Of a stretch of DNA of 64,000 nucleotides, positions 6,117 to 12,685 are shown in pieces. The translations under genes were made by a program, and so were the position numbers. Origin of the DNA: Blastopirellula sediminis (GTDB taxonomy: Bacteria > Planctomycetota > Planctomycetia > Pirellulales > Pirellulaceae); assembly GCF_020966755.1 (NCBI RefSeq), contig NZ_JAJKFT010000002.1, positions 496,001 to 560,000 of the forward strand. The letters run 5' to 3'. The notes below the pieces were generated by a model. The model saw only the letters and a list, made by a program, of their open reading frames with translations, made no database searches and was not told the origin of the DNA. Position 1 is the first letter of the stretch. Every line of letters starts with the position of its first letter.

Positions 6117-7466
6117 ATGGATTCGCCGATGATTTCTACGCAAAACTTCCGCAGATTGCTCGCCGCCGCTTTACTTTTTTCGATGTCGCTCACGCTCGTC
6201 GCGCAGGATGCGGCGCCGGCGGACGCCAAATTCGAGATTCCCGCGACCGATGATGGTCTGCCGGGCGCCGGGCCGATTCGCCGTTACGATTGGTTCCGCA
6301 ATCTGTGGCGTTCGCGTCGTAGCCAATGGGCCAAAAAGGTCGAGGCCGATCAAGGCGCCGTCGTCTTCCTGGGCGATTCGATCACGCAAGGTTGGGGTGA
6401 CAACATGGGGGGCGGTTTCGGCGACATGAAAGTCGCTAATCGCGGCATCAGCGGCGATACGACCCGCGGCATGCTCCTTCGCCTGGATGAAGACGTCCTG
6501 TCGCTCCATCCCAAAGCGGTCGTCATGCTGATGGGAACGAACGACCTGGAAGAAGGCGCCGAGCCGGCCACGATCGCCGCCAACTTGAAGCTGATCATCG
6601 CGGCGCTGAAAAAGCACAACCCGGACATGCCGATCATCCTGTGCGAAGTCTTCCCCAGCTCCGAAACGAAGCGTCGTCCGGCCGACAAGATCAAAGAGAT
6701 CAACCGTCTCTACAAAGAAGCGGTGCATGGCGATCCGCAAATCACGGTGGTCGATACCTGGACGCTGTTTGCCGACAAGGAAGGGAACGCCAAAGCGGCC
6801 GAGTTCCCCGATCTGCTCCACCCGAACAAGGTTGGCTACGCGATGTGGACCGCCGCGCTCCGCCCGATCTTCGCCACGCTCGGCTATCTCGAAACCGAAC
6901 CAGACAACTTTGAAGTGGAGCCCGGCTTCGTCAGCCTCTTCAACGGCAAAGACCTGACCGGCTGGATGTTCAAGAAGACGCCGGAAGGGCAGAAGTTTCC
7001 GAAAGGCCTGGCCTGGCCCACCTACAGCGAAGACGTCGTCTTCGATGGAAAGACCAAAAGCGACGATGGCCGCTACGAAGCGATCCATGATCGCCTGGTG
7101 GTGACGACGCCGGCCGAAGGTCGCCGCATTCAGCAATTGTGGACCACCAAAGAGTTCCCCAGCGACTTCATCCTGAAGCTCGAGTTCCGCGCCACGCCGA
7201 ACGCCGACAGCGGCGTCTTCCTGCGAGCCCCGCAGCTGCAATGCCGCGACTATCCCCTGGCCGGCCCTTACAAAGAGCTGAAGAACTACAAGCCGGGGGA
7301 CTGGAATGAAATGGTCGTCACGGTCAAAGACAACGTCGCCCACTGCACCTGCAACGGCGAAGTCCTGGAAGAAGCGCTGAAGCTGCCCGAGACTGGACCG
7401 ATCGGCCTGGAAGGAGACCGCGGGCAGATGGAATACCGCCGGATTCGGGTGAAGGAACTGAAGTAG
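6117..7466 (+). CDS. Secreted GDSL/SGNH hydrolase fused to a DUF1080 (3-keto-disaccharide hydrolase) domain
   Basis: A signal peptide (RRLLAAALLFSMSLTLVAQ) leads a 449-residue protein. The N-terminal half is an SGNH esterase: block I FLGDSITQGW, block II NRGISGDTT, block III MGTNDLEE and the catalytic Asp/His in DLLHPNKVGY. From about residue 290 a DUF1080 beta-sandwich follows, beginning FVSLFNGKDLTGW and ending GPIGLEGDRGQMEYRRIRV. SGNH blocks deacylate sugars or glycans; DUF1080 proteins act on 3-keto sugars or bind glycans in this phylum. The two domains suggest deacylation and processing of a polysaccharide outside the cytoplasm. The ATG at 6117 or 6129 gives the best leader; a longer upstream frame is unlikely to be used. 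It ends in a strong terminator. Confidence 0.88.
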   Translation: MDSPMISTQNFRRLLAAALLFSMSLTLVAQDAAPADAKFEIPATDDGLPGAGPIRRYDWFRNLWRSRRSQWAKKVEADQGAVVFLGDSITQGWGDNMGGGFGDMKVANRGISGDTTRGMLLRLDEDVLSLHPKAVVMLMGTNDLEEGAEPATIAANLKLIIAALKKHNPDMPIILCEVFPSSETKRRPADKIKEINRLYKEAVHGDPQITVVDTWTLFADKEGNAKAAEFPDLLHPNKVGYAMWTAALRPIFATLGYLETEPDNFEVEPGFVSLFNGKDLTGWMFKKTPEGQKFPKGLAWPTYSEDVVFDGKTKSDDGRYEAIHDRLVVTTPAEGRRIQQLWTTKEFPSDFILKLEFRATPNADSGVFLRAPQLQCRDYPLAGPYKELKNYKPGDWNEMVVTVKDNVAHCTCNGEVLEEALKLPETGPIGLEGDRGQMEYRRIRVKELK

Positions 7467-7490
7467 TCTTCTCCCGCGACCACAAAACTA

Positions 7491-7524
7491 AAAACGCCGA
7501 TTGTTCCGCAATCGGCGTTTTTTT
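7491..7524 (+). terminator. Rho-independent terminator
   Basis: ACGCCGATTG and CAATCGGCGT form a perfect 10-bp stem with loop TTCCG, followed by seven T residues, 28 nt after the GDSL gene. The A run on the other side makes it potentially bidirectional. Confidence 0.92.
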
Positions 7525-7642
7525 ATGCGTTTGGTTGGTCGACGGTTTTTAGGGTGTCGCACGCGTCTCGAATTCGTAAGAGCTGATCTCCCGCGCGCTG
7601 GATTACGTGGTATCTGCTCGTGAATTCGGCTACGATTTTTCT

Positions 7643-8212
7643 ATGGACTCTTCGGAAGAATCACCAACGGTTGGCCTCCCTCAATCGCGCTACGTGTACG
7701 CCGTGCTGAGCGTCGTCGCGGCGGTCGTCATCCTGGGGATCTTGATGATCGTCTTGCGCCAGATCGTTCCGGCGAACCCTGTGTTCTACATGAGGAATGT
7801 GAAACCGGCTTGGGCCCGCTTCAATGCCCCGAAGTCCGCCGTCTATCTGATCGTCCAGGGTCTTCCCGATCGGACGATTCTGGCCGAATGGAGCGACAAT
7901 CCCAAGAACTTCAACGCTTGGCTCGCTGAACAAGCGAAACGCCCCGGCGTGACCGATTTTCAGCAACAAAAAGTCGTCGAGCCAATTGACTATCCCTATC
8001 CCAATTCGCTCCTGACCTGGGGGAGCAGCGCCACTGCCGAGAAAGGCCAGCGAGCCACTTGGCAGGAAGGGGATCGTACGTACGAAGTGCTCTGGGACGA
8101 CGAATTTGGCAAAGAATTCGGAGAGATGCTGATCAACTACGTCGAGCGGAACGCTCCTGTCGGCGTCGCTGACGACACGAGCAGCGCAGCTGAGCTGCCA
8201 GAGTCTGAGTGA
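7643..8212 (+). CDS. Single-pass membrane protein of unknown function
   Basis: 189 residues from the ATG at 7643 (a GTG 12 codons upstream is possible). One transmembrane helix is seen at about residues 20-40 (VLSVVAAVVILGILMIVL), followed by an outside domain with no motif I recognise; it includes AVYLIVQGLPDRTILAEWSD and an acidic C-terminus. The stop codon lies 3 bp from the end of a convergent tRNA-Ser gene. It has no operon partner and no functional call. Confidence 0.65.
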   Translation: MDSSEESPTVGLPQSRYVYAVLSVVAAVVILGILMIVLRQIVPANPVFYMRNVKPAWARFNAPKSAVYLIVQGLPDRTILAEWSDNPKNFNAWLAEQAKRPGVTDFQQQKVVEPIDYPYPNSLLTWGSSATAEKGQRATWQEGDRTYEVLWDDEFGKEFGEMLINYVERNAPVGVADDTSSAAELPESE

Positions 8213-8214
8213 AG

Positions 8215-8302
8215 CGGAAGGCATGGGATTCGAACCCACAAGACCCTTTCGAGTCGCACTGTTTAGCAAACAGGCCCGGCAAGCCGTATCCGGCTACCTT
8301 CC
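8215..8302 (-). tRNA. tRNA-Ser(GCT)
   Basis: Class II cloverleaf with anticodon loop TTGCTAA, a long variable arm (GACTC...GGGTC), T-loop TTCGAAT, acceptor GGAAGGT/GCCTTCC and discriminator G73. Its 5' end overlaps the last codons of the small protein gene at 8294-8713. Confidence 0.93.
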
Positions 8303-8713
8303 GTAGATTTTTTGGCGGCGAACTCTCTTTCCGCCGCGGCGAAAGCGCCGCACGCCGTGCGGGATCGCCGCGACTTGATGTTCGTCGCTGTACTCGATTT
8401 CGCCAGGACGTTTGGTCCGAATCCGGCGGACGTGGGCCCCTTGGTCGCTCAGAATCCAAACCAATTCCCAAATGCGGGCCATCATCTGTTGCGAACTGGC
8501 CCGAAACCAGAAGATGGCTTGCTGACTGAACTCGTCACTCGGCGGCACGGGGAGGTTTTCATTAAACCACCCAAGCGATTCGCAGAGCGCACTCCGTTCG
8601 GCCGGAGTCAAATCAAAGTTGTCTTCGACATGACCGGCCGAAATGAAAATCCCCCGTCGGCGTCCACAGCCAGGACCGCGGATATCGGTTTGAAAACGAA
8701 TGTAGGTTTCCAT
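8294..8713 (-). CDS. Small basic protein inside the tRNA array
   Basis: 139 residues from the ATG at 8713, beginning METYIRFQTDIRGPG and ending in a strongly basic tail (RRFRRGGKRVRRQKIYGR). The middle is helical (ERSALCESLGWFNENL, MMARIWELVWILSDQG). I do not recognise a characterised family. The stop codon TAG is formed by the first bases of tRNA-Ser(GCT), so the gene and tRNA overlap by 9 nt and are likely on one transcript. The basic tail fits RNA or DNA binding, which is inference. A longer upstream start (8746) is possible. Confidence 0.7.
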   Translation of the reverse strand: METYIRFQTDIRGPGCGRRRGIFISAGHVEDNFDLTPAERSALCESLGWFNENLPVPPSDEFSQQAIFWFRASSQQMMARIWELVWILSDQGAHVRRIRTKRPGEIEYSDEHQVAAIPHGVRRFRRGGKRVRRQKIYGR

Positions 8714-8761
8714 CGCGCATCTACGAATCCTCGCGGATCTTGCCAAGTGCCGGAAAAAAAG

Positions 8762-8833
8762 TGACCCGTGCGGGAATCGAACCCGCGTCGTGAGAATGAG
8801 GGTCTCACATCCTAGCCGCTAGAAGAACGGGCC
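8762..8833 (-). tRNA. tRNA-Glu(CTC)
   Basis: Anticodon loop CCCTCAT with stem TGAGA/TCTCA, T-loop TTCGATT, acceptor GGCCCGT/ACGGGTC. The discriminator is A rather than the usual G, and position 33 is C rather than T. No encoded CCA. Confidence 0.85.
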
Positions 8834-8851
8834 ATGTCTCGTTGCGTGAAG

Positions 8852-8927
8852 TAGCACGGGCGGGAGTCGAACCCGCAATCGATCACGAAGGTTTGAGCTT
8901 CGTCGCTTTTCCGTTTGCGTACCGTGC
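8852..8927 (-). tRNA. tRNA-Leu(CAA), atypical short variable arm
   Basis: Anticodon loop CTCAAAC in stem CGAAG/CTTCG, T-loop TTCGACT, acceptor GCACGGT/CCGTGCT, A73. The variable region is only about 9 nt, short for a leucine tRNA, and the D-stem is two base pairs. Confidence 0.82.
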
Positions 8928-8955
8928 CGCATTCGCTTGCGATTTCTTTTCGCAG

Positions 8956-9029
8956 TAGCCCGGGTGGGATTCGAACCCACAGCATAGCTGATTCTAAGTC
9001 AGCTTGGTCTGCCAGTTGCCTACCGAGCC
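8956..9029 (-). tRNA. tRNA-Leu(TAG)
   Basis: Anticodon loop CTTAGAA in stem GCTGA/TCAGC, T-loop TTCGAAT, acceptor GGCTCGG/CCGGGCT with G-T pairs at both ends, A73. The variable region is short for leucine. Confidence 0.85.
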
Positions 9030-9047
9030 ATGTCGCTTGTTGCACAG

Positions 9048-9121
9048 TGCCTAGAGCAGGACTTGAACCTGCAAACATTCGGGTTTAAGCCGAACCGCTC
9101 TGCCGATTTGCGTATCCAGGC
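9048..9121 (-). tRNA. tRNA-Leu(TAA)
   Basis: Anticodon loop CTTAAAC in stem TTCGG/CCGAA, T-loop TTCAAGT, acceptor GCCTGGA/TCTAGGC, A73, short variable region. It is the third leucine isoacceptor in a row, so this sub-cluster covers TAG, TAA and CAA. Confidence 0.87.
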
Positions 9122-9149
9122 GCCTGCACGAAGGCGTTGCGATCGTGCG

Positions 9150-9419
9150 TTAGTTTTTCTCACGGCGCGAACTGTCGCCGGTTTGCTTGCGATGCGCGCG
9201 GATCGCTTTGTGCGAATCGGGGACGTCGTCGCTGTCGAGAATCGCGAGGCCGACTTCTTCCACGATCCAGCCGTCGGTCCACTGGTCCTGCTCATCGCGC
9301 AAGCGAAGGACGCCCCCTTGCTTGGCGAATTGTTCCGGGATGTAGGACGTCGCGCGGAGCGTGCCGTCATTCAGTTGACGCCGCAAACCGCATTGGACGT
9401 AGCGTACCTGTTTCGTCAT
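9150..9419 (-). CDS. Small protein inside the tRNA array
   Basis: 89 residues from the ATG at 9419, beginning MTKQVRYVQCGLRRQLNDG. It has a central WTDGWIVEEVGLAILDSDDVPDSHKAIRAHR region and a polar C-terminus. A purine-rich sequence with GGGGAGAAGCGACG precedes the ATG. It sits between tRNA-Val and tRNA-Leu genes on the same strand. I do not recognise a characterised family; its short beta-rich look and position suggest a protein that travels with tRNA arrays. Reading frames that run on upstream through the tRNA genes are not part of it. Confidence 0.7.
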   Translation of the reverse strand: MTKQVRYVQCGLRRQLNDGTLRATSYIPEQFAKQGGVLRLRDEQDQWTDGWIVEEVGLAILDSDDVPDSHKAIRAHRKQTGDSSRREKN

Positions 9420-9443
9420 CGTCGCTTCTCCCCATTGCGTAAG

Positions 9444-9515
9444 TAGTCCCGGACGGAATCGAACCGCCGTTCTCTGTTTGTAAGACAGATGTCGTCGCCG
9501 CTGGACCACGGGACC
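9444..9515 (-). tRNA. tRNA-Val(TAC)
   Basis: Anticodon loop CTTACAA in stem TCTGT/ACAGA, T-loop TTCGATT, acceptor GGTCCCG/CGGGACT, A73. It is the first gene on the far side of the 89-residue protein gene. Confidence 0.9.
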
Positions 9516-9527
9516 AAATTGACAAAG

Positions 9528-9598
9528 TGGACCTACCGGGAGTTGCACCCGGATCGCCGGTTTGCAAGACCAGCATCTTCCTGTTAGACGATAAGCCC
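9528..9598 (-). tRNA. tRNA-Ala(TGC) with unusual T-loop
   Basis: Anticodon loop CTTGCAA in stem CTGGT/ACCGG. The acceptor GGGCTTA/TAGGTCC contains the alanine identity pair G3-U70; A73. The T-loop is TGCAACT, lacking the canonical T55, which is expected to weaken the D/T-loop contact and pseudouridylation. Confidence 0.87.
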
Positions 9599-9611
9599 GT
9601 TCGTTTGTAAG

Positions 9612-9682
9612 CACGTCCCCAAGGATTTGAACCCTGACCAACTGGGTTGGAACCAGTGATGCTGCCGTTACACTAGAGACGT
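9612..9682 (-). tRNA. tRNA-Trp(CCA)
   Basis: Anticodon loop TTCCAAC in stem ACTGG/CCAGT, T-loop TTCAAAT, acceptor ACGTCTC/GGGACGT starting with A1, and discriminator G73 as expected for Trp. No CCA follows. Confidence 0.92.
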
Positions 9683-9695
9683 AAGTTTCTGCGGG

Positions 9696-9863
9696 AAGAA
9701 TGGAACGCGGAAGCCACGGATGAATCACGGACGAGCACGGTAAGAAGAGAGGAATTCGGAGGTTGTTTGACCGATTTCCTTCGCGAACACTCCTTCTTCT
9801 AAATTTTTGTTTCTTACCGTGCTCGTCCGTGCTCTTCGCCGCGGCCTCCGTGTTCCATTCTTC
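9696..9863. repeat. Large imperfect inverted repeat in the tRNA array
   Basis: The left arm begins AAGAATGGAACGCGGAAG and the right arm ends with the complementary CGTGTTCCATTCTT. The arms are about 55 nt and include CACGGACGAGCACGGTAAGA and its complement; the loop is about 55 nt. A related half-copy ends near 54220. No protein is encoded. It is probably a MITE-like or REP-type element. Confidence 0.65.
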
Positions 9864-9872
9864 TGAATCAAG

Positions 9873-9947
9873 CTGCGGTGGCAGGAATCGAACCTGCGAC
9901 AAAGCGATTAACAGTCGCCCTCCAGTACCAACACTGGATCCACCACA
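9873..9947 (-). tRNA. tRNA-Asn(GTT)
   Basis: Anticodon loop CTGTTAA, T-loop TTCGATT, acceptor TGTGGTG/CACCGCA, G73 as in Asn tRNAs. It is followed 9 nt upstream on the map by tRNA-Gly. Confidence 0.9.
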
Positions 9948-9955
9948 ATAAAAAG

Positions 9956-10026
9956 AGCGCCCAGTGGGAGTCGAACCCACACTTCCGCCATGGCAAGACA
10001 GTAGGCTGCCGCTACATCATGGGCGC
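9956..10026 (-). tRNA. tRNA-Gly(GCC)
   Basis: Anticodon loop TTGCCAT in stem CTGTC/GGCGG (two G-T pairs), T-loop TTCGACT, perfect acceptor GCGCCCA/TGGGCGC, and U73 as expected for glycine. Confidence 0.92.
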
Positions 10027-10049
10027 AATAGGTTGTTATCAAACTCGAG

Positions 10050-10121
10050 AGCACCGAGCCGGAGTCGAACCGACGTCGCCGTAGTACGAGTACGGAGTCT
10101 TCGCCACTAGACCACCGATGC
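10050..10121 (-). tRNA. tRNA-Thr(CGT)
   Basis: Anticodon loop CTCGTAC in perfect stem CCGTA/TACGG, T-loop TTCGACT, acceptor GCATCGG/TCGGTGC with two G-T pairs, T73. Confidence 0.9.
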
Positions 10122-10132
10122 GTCTGAGTAAG

Positions 10133-10204
10133 TGAGGCTGGTAGGATTCGAACCTACGCCGTGCAGATTAAAAGTCTGCTGTGCTGCCGTTACACCACAA
10201 CCTC
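10133..10204 (-). tRNA. tRNA-Lys(TTT)
   Basis: Anticodon loop CTTTTAA in perfect stem GCAGA/TCTGC, T-loop TTCGAAT, acceptor GAGGTTG/CAGCCTC, A73. It is the most canonical member of the array. Confidence 0.94.
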
Positions 10205-10268
10205 AAAATGAGTTGCGGCGTACGTTTAGGCCGTAATACGCGAAACATGTTCATTCTCCTGTAAAAAG

Positions 10269-10340
10269 TGATAGCCCTGAGAATCGAACTCAGCGTCATC
10301 TGGATATCAGCCGGATGAGGGCGACCAGCCCTCGACTACC
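10269..10340 (-). tRNA. tRNA-Ile(GAT), structurally atypical
   Basis: Anticodon loop CTGATAT with stem TCCGG/CCAGA (one mismatch), T-loop TTCGATT, acceptor GGTAGTC/GGCTATC, A73. The D-arm is abnormal: GAGGGC and GCCCTC pair for six base pairs around a 5-nt loop, consuming positions 8-9, so the invariant T8 is missing. It may be a functional variant or a mimic. Confidence 0.75.
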
Positions 10341-10352
10341 GTCGCTAAAAAG

Positions 10353-10425
10353 TCGGGCACCTCGGAGTCGAACCGAGAGCCTCCGGTTCCCAAAACCGGC
10401 GTGCTTCCTTCTGCACCTCTACCCG
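10353..10425 (-). tRNA. tRNA-Pro(TGG)
   Basis: Anticodon loop TTTGGGA in perfect stem CCGGT/ACCGG, T-loop TTCGACT, acceptor CGGGTAG/GTGCCCG with a G-G mismatch at the base, A73. D-stem GTGC/GCAC is perfect. Position 8 is A instead of T. Confidence 0.85.
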
Positions 10426-10438
10426 AAAATTGAAAAAG

Positions 10439-10511
10439 CAGCCCGTGTGGGAGTCGAACCCAACCTACGCGGATTGAAAAACCGCTGACCTCACCCGAAG
10501 TCGAACGGGCC
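10439..10511 (-). tRNA. tRNA-Glu(TTC)
   Basis: Anticodon loop TTTTCAA with stem GCGG/CCGC, T-loop TTCGACT, acceptor GGCCCGT/ACGGGCT, G73. It is the first tRNA of the minus-strand array, 21 nt after a terminator. Confidence 0.85.
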
Positions 10512-10531
10512 AAAATGTACCCAAAGTCCAC

Positions 10532-10567
10532 AAAAAAAGGCCTGATGCCGCTTGCGACATCAGGCCT
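10532..10567 (-). terminator. Rho-independent terminator upstream of the tRNA array
   Basis: On the minus strand AAGGCCTGATG pairs with CATCAGGCCTT, followed by a T run. It isolates the tRNA array from the acyl-CoA ligase gene to the right. The 268 nt from here to that gene hold no feature I can support; a 77-codon frame there has no recognisable content. Confidence 0.9.
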
Positions 10568-10835
10568 TCGTGTAAGGCTTCAGGCACATGTGCCTGCGTC
10601 ACAAGCGTAGCGGGAGCGCTTCCGGAATATTCAGTTCCGGTCCGGCGAGCAAGCCGAGACTCTTACCGCTTTCAGGTTTCGTATTGAAGAGTTGGAGCAA
10701 CATGGCTTTGTATTTGCACTTAATAAGGTTGGCGTCTTGGTGACTGAAAGTTAGACGATCGACTCGCCAGATGGTTCGCAATTTTTTCCACAAAAGCCAC
10801 GATGCGCGTCGCGAACCGATTATTGGCGTCATTTC

Positions 10836-12389
10836 TCAGCTGGGCGAAAGTTTTTCGATCGTCCACTGTTTCAGCGCCTCGCGATTGACTTTTCCGCTCG
10901 CGGTGAGCGGCATCGTCGCTAGAAACACGATCTCTTCCGGCGCCTTATAGCCGACCCGCTCGCGTGCGAATTGAATCAGCTCGGCGCTGGTCGGCCGCTC
11001 CATGCCCGCTTTCACGGTGACGAACGCGCGGACGTTTTCGCCATGGATCACGTCATGCACGCCGATTACGCCGACCTGATCGATCGCCGGATGGGCGGCG
11101 ACCGCTTCTTCCACTTCCTGCGGGCAAATGTTCGAGCCGTCATGAATGATGATTTGTTTTTGGCGGCCGCAGAACCAGAGATAGCCGTCGTCATCCAACC
11201 GAACCATATCGCCGGTATCGAGCCAACCTTCCTTAATCGTCTCAGCGGTCGCCTCCGCGTTGCGCCAATATCCAGTCATGTTGGTGCTGGACTGAATCCA
11301 GAGACGACCTTCGACGCCGACCTCTACTTCGTTTCCTGCGGCGTCACGCAGCGACATCCGATAGCCCGGGCAAAGCTTGCCGAGCGAGCCGAGCCGAATC
11401 TCTCCCGACGGCGGACTGATCGTCGCGAGTCCGATTTCAGTCATCCCGTACGACTCGTCGATCGGCATGCCGGCCAGTTGAGCGAACTCTTCTTCCAAAA
11501 CGGCCGAAACCCGATCGCCGCCGGAGACGCACAAGCGAATCGATGCGAAGTTGTCTTGCCGCACCTCATGGTCGCGCACCAGCGCGATCAGCGGCGCCGG
11601 CAACATCAGCATGACGGTCGGGCGAAACGTTTCGAGCAGCGGCAAGACTTCTGGCGCGTCGGCCGTGCGCGGAACCAACAGTCGCCCCCCGGCTGTCAGC
11701 GTCGCCAAACCAAAGAGAGATGCGCCGATGTGCGAAAAAGAGGAGGCCGGCAGGAAGGTATCGTCCGGCGTCAGTTCCATCCCCGCGATGACCGACGTCA
11801 GCATCGCGTTGAACGTCCGCTGCGTGTGCACGACCCCTTTCGGTTTGCCGGTGCTGCCGGACGTGAAATAGATGAACGCCGGACTGTCAGCGTCCGGCGT
11901 TTCCAACGGAGCGTCGACAGGCGCTTGCCCCATCAGCGATTCCCACTGCAAACCAACCGAATCTTCGGCCCGATAGCGAATCGTGCCGTACGGCAAATGC
12001 TCGATCATCGGGCACGCGGCGACATCAGCGTCGCGCTCGCCATGATGCAGCAAGATTGATGCGCCGCTCAGCTGCAGCGCATGGTCGATCTCCGGCGGCA
12101 TGTAGCGATAGTTGAGCGGCGTGGCGACCAGCCCCGACTTGAGACAAGCCAAGTAATGAATCACCAGCGACGTCCGGTTCGGCATCAGCGATGCGATGCG
12201 ATCGCCGGGTCGCAATCCCAGTTGCAAATACTGTTGCGCTAAGTGCGTACTGACGTCGTCGAGTTGGCGCCAGGTCCATTGCATCTTCGCCGACGCGAGC
12301 GCCACACTCTCAGGGTCGCTACGCAATCCCTTTCCCAGCAGATCACCAATCGGAATGGTTTGATTGATCGGAGGTCCACTCCAAGGCAT
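10836..12389 (-). CDS. AMP-forming acyl-CoA synthetase / long-chain-acid ligase-like protein
   Basis: It is predicted to activate a carboxylic acid to an acyl-AMP and transfer it to CoA or a carrier protein. The 517-residue cytosolic protein has the ANL-superfamily motifs: P-loop YFTSGSTGKPKG, adenine-binding motif DESYGMTEIG, the hinge LDTGDMVRLDDDGYLWFCGR, and the C-terminal catalytic Lys in TASGKVNREALK. Its length is normal for the family. Substrate cannot be read from sequence. It stands alone with a terminator beyond it. The next 296 nt to the right (12390-12685), between this gene and the divergent DUF1592 gene, must hold both promoters, but I see no clear boxes. Confidence 0.92.
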   Translation of the reverse strand: MPWSGPPINQTIPIGDLLGKGLRSDPESVALASAKMQWTWRQLDDVSTHLAQQYLQLGLRPGDRIASLMPNRTSLVIHYLACLKSGLVATPLNYRYMPPEIDHALQLSGASILLHHGERDADVAACPMIEHLPYGTIRYRAEDSVGLQWESLMGQAPVDAPLETPDADSPAFIYFTSGSTGKPKGVVHTQRTFNAMLTSVIAGMELTPDDTFLPASSFSHIGASLFGLATLTAGGRLLVPRTADAPEVLPLLETFRPTVMLMLPAPLIALVRDHEVRQDNFASIRLCVSGGDRVSAVLEEEFAQLAGMPIDESYGMTEIGLATISPPSGEIRLGSLGKLCPGYRMSLRDAAGNEVEVGVEGRLWIQSSTNMTGYWRNAEATAETIKEGWLDTGDMVRLDDDGYLWFCGRQKQIIIHDGSNICPQEVEEAVAAHPAIDQVGVIGVHDVIHGENVRAFVTVKAGMERPTSAELIQFARERVGYKAPEEIVFLATMPLTASGKVNREALKQWTIEKLSPS

Positions 12390-12685
12390 CGCTACGTCCT
12401 GATGTTGCGAAGAAAGAAAAAAGCCGCGAGCTGGCCGCTAGAATTCTAACCTTCTTTCGGCGGTCGATCTCGCCATTTTGCGTGATGAATCGCCACAACG
12501 GGTCAAATATCGAATCGCCTCTGAGCTTCTTTTTGCTTAAAGCGGGAAGGTCAACTTTGTTGCCGGGAAAGAAGTGACAACTTTCGCCGCATCGAGTAGA
12601 TTCAGGAATCCACAGAGACTCCTTCCCACGAAGCTTCCGCTTCACGTTTCTCGCCCCACATCCCTTCTGCAAAACGGATCCGCAC

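Noticed and set aside
6171-7343. 390-codon frame antisense to the GDSL gene
   Set aside because: It is a shadow of the high-GC coding strand, without domain content, while the plus-strand frame has clear SGNH motifs.
9150-9980. 276-codon minus-strand reading frame
   Set aside because: It reads through tRNA-Val, tRNA-Ala, tRNA-Trp, tRNA-Asn and an inverted repeat; only the last 89 codons from the ATG at 9419 are plausible.
10599-10832. 77-codon minus-strand frame between terminator and acyl-CoA ligase
   Set aside because: No ribosome-binding site, no recognisable content, and composition does not look coding. It is left as unassigned intergenic sequence.
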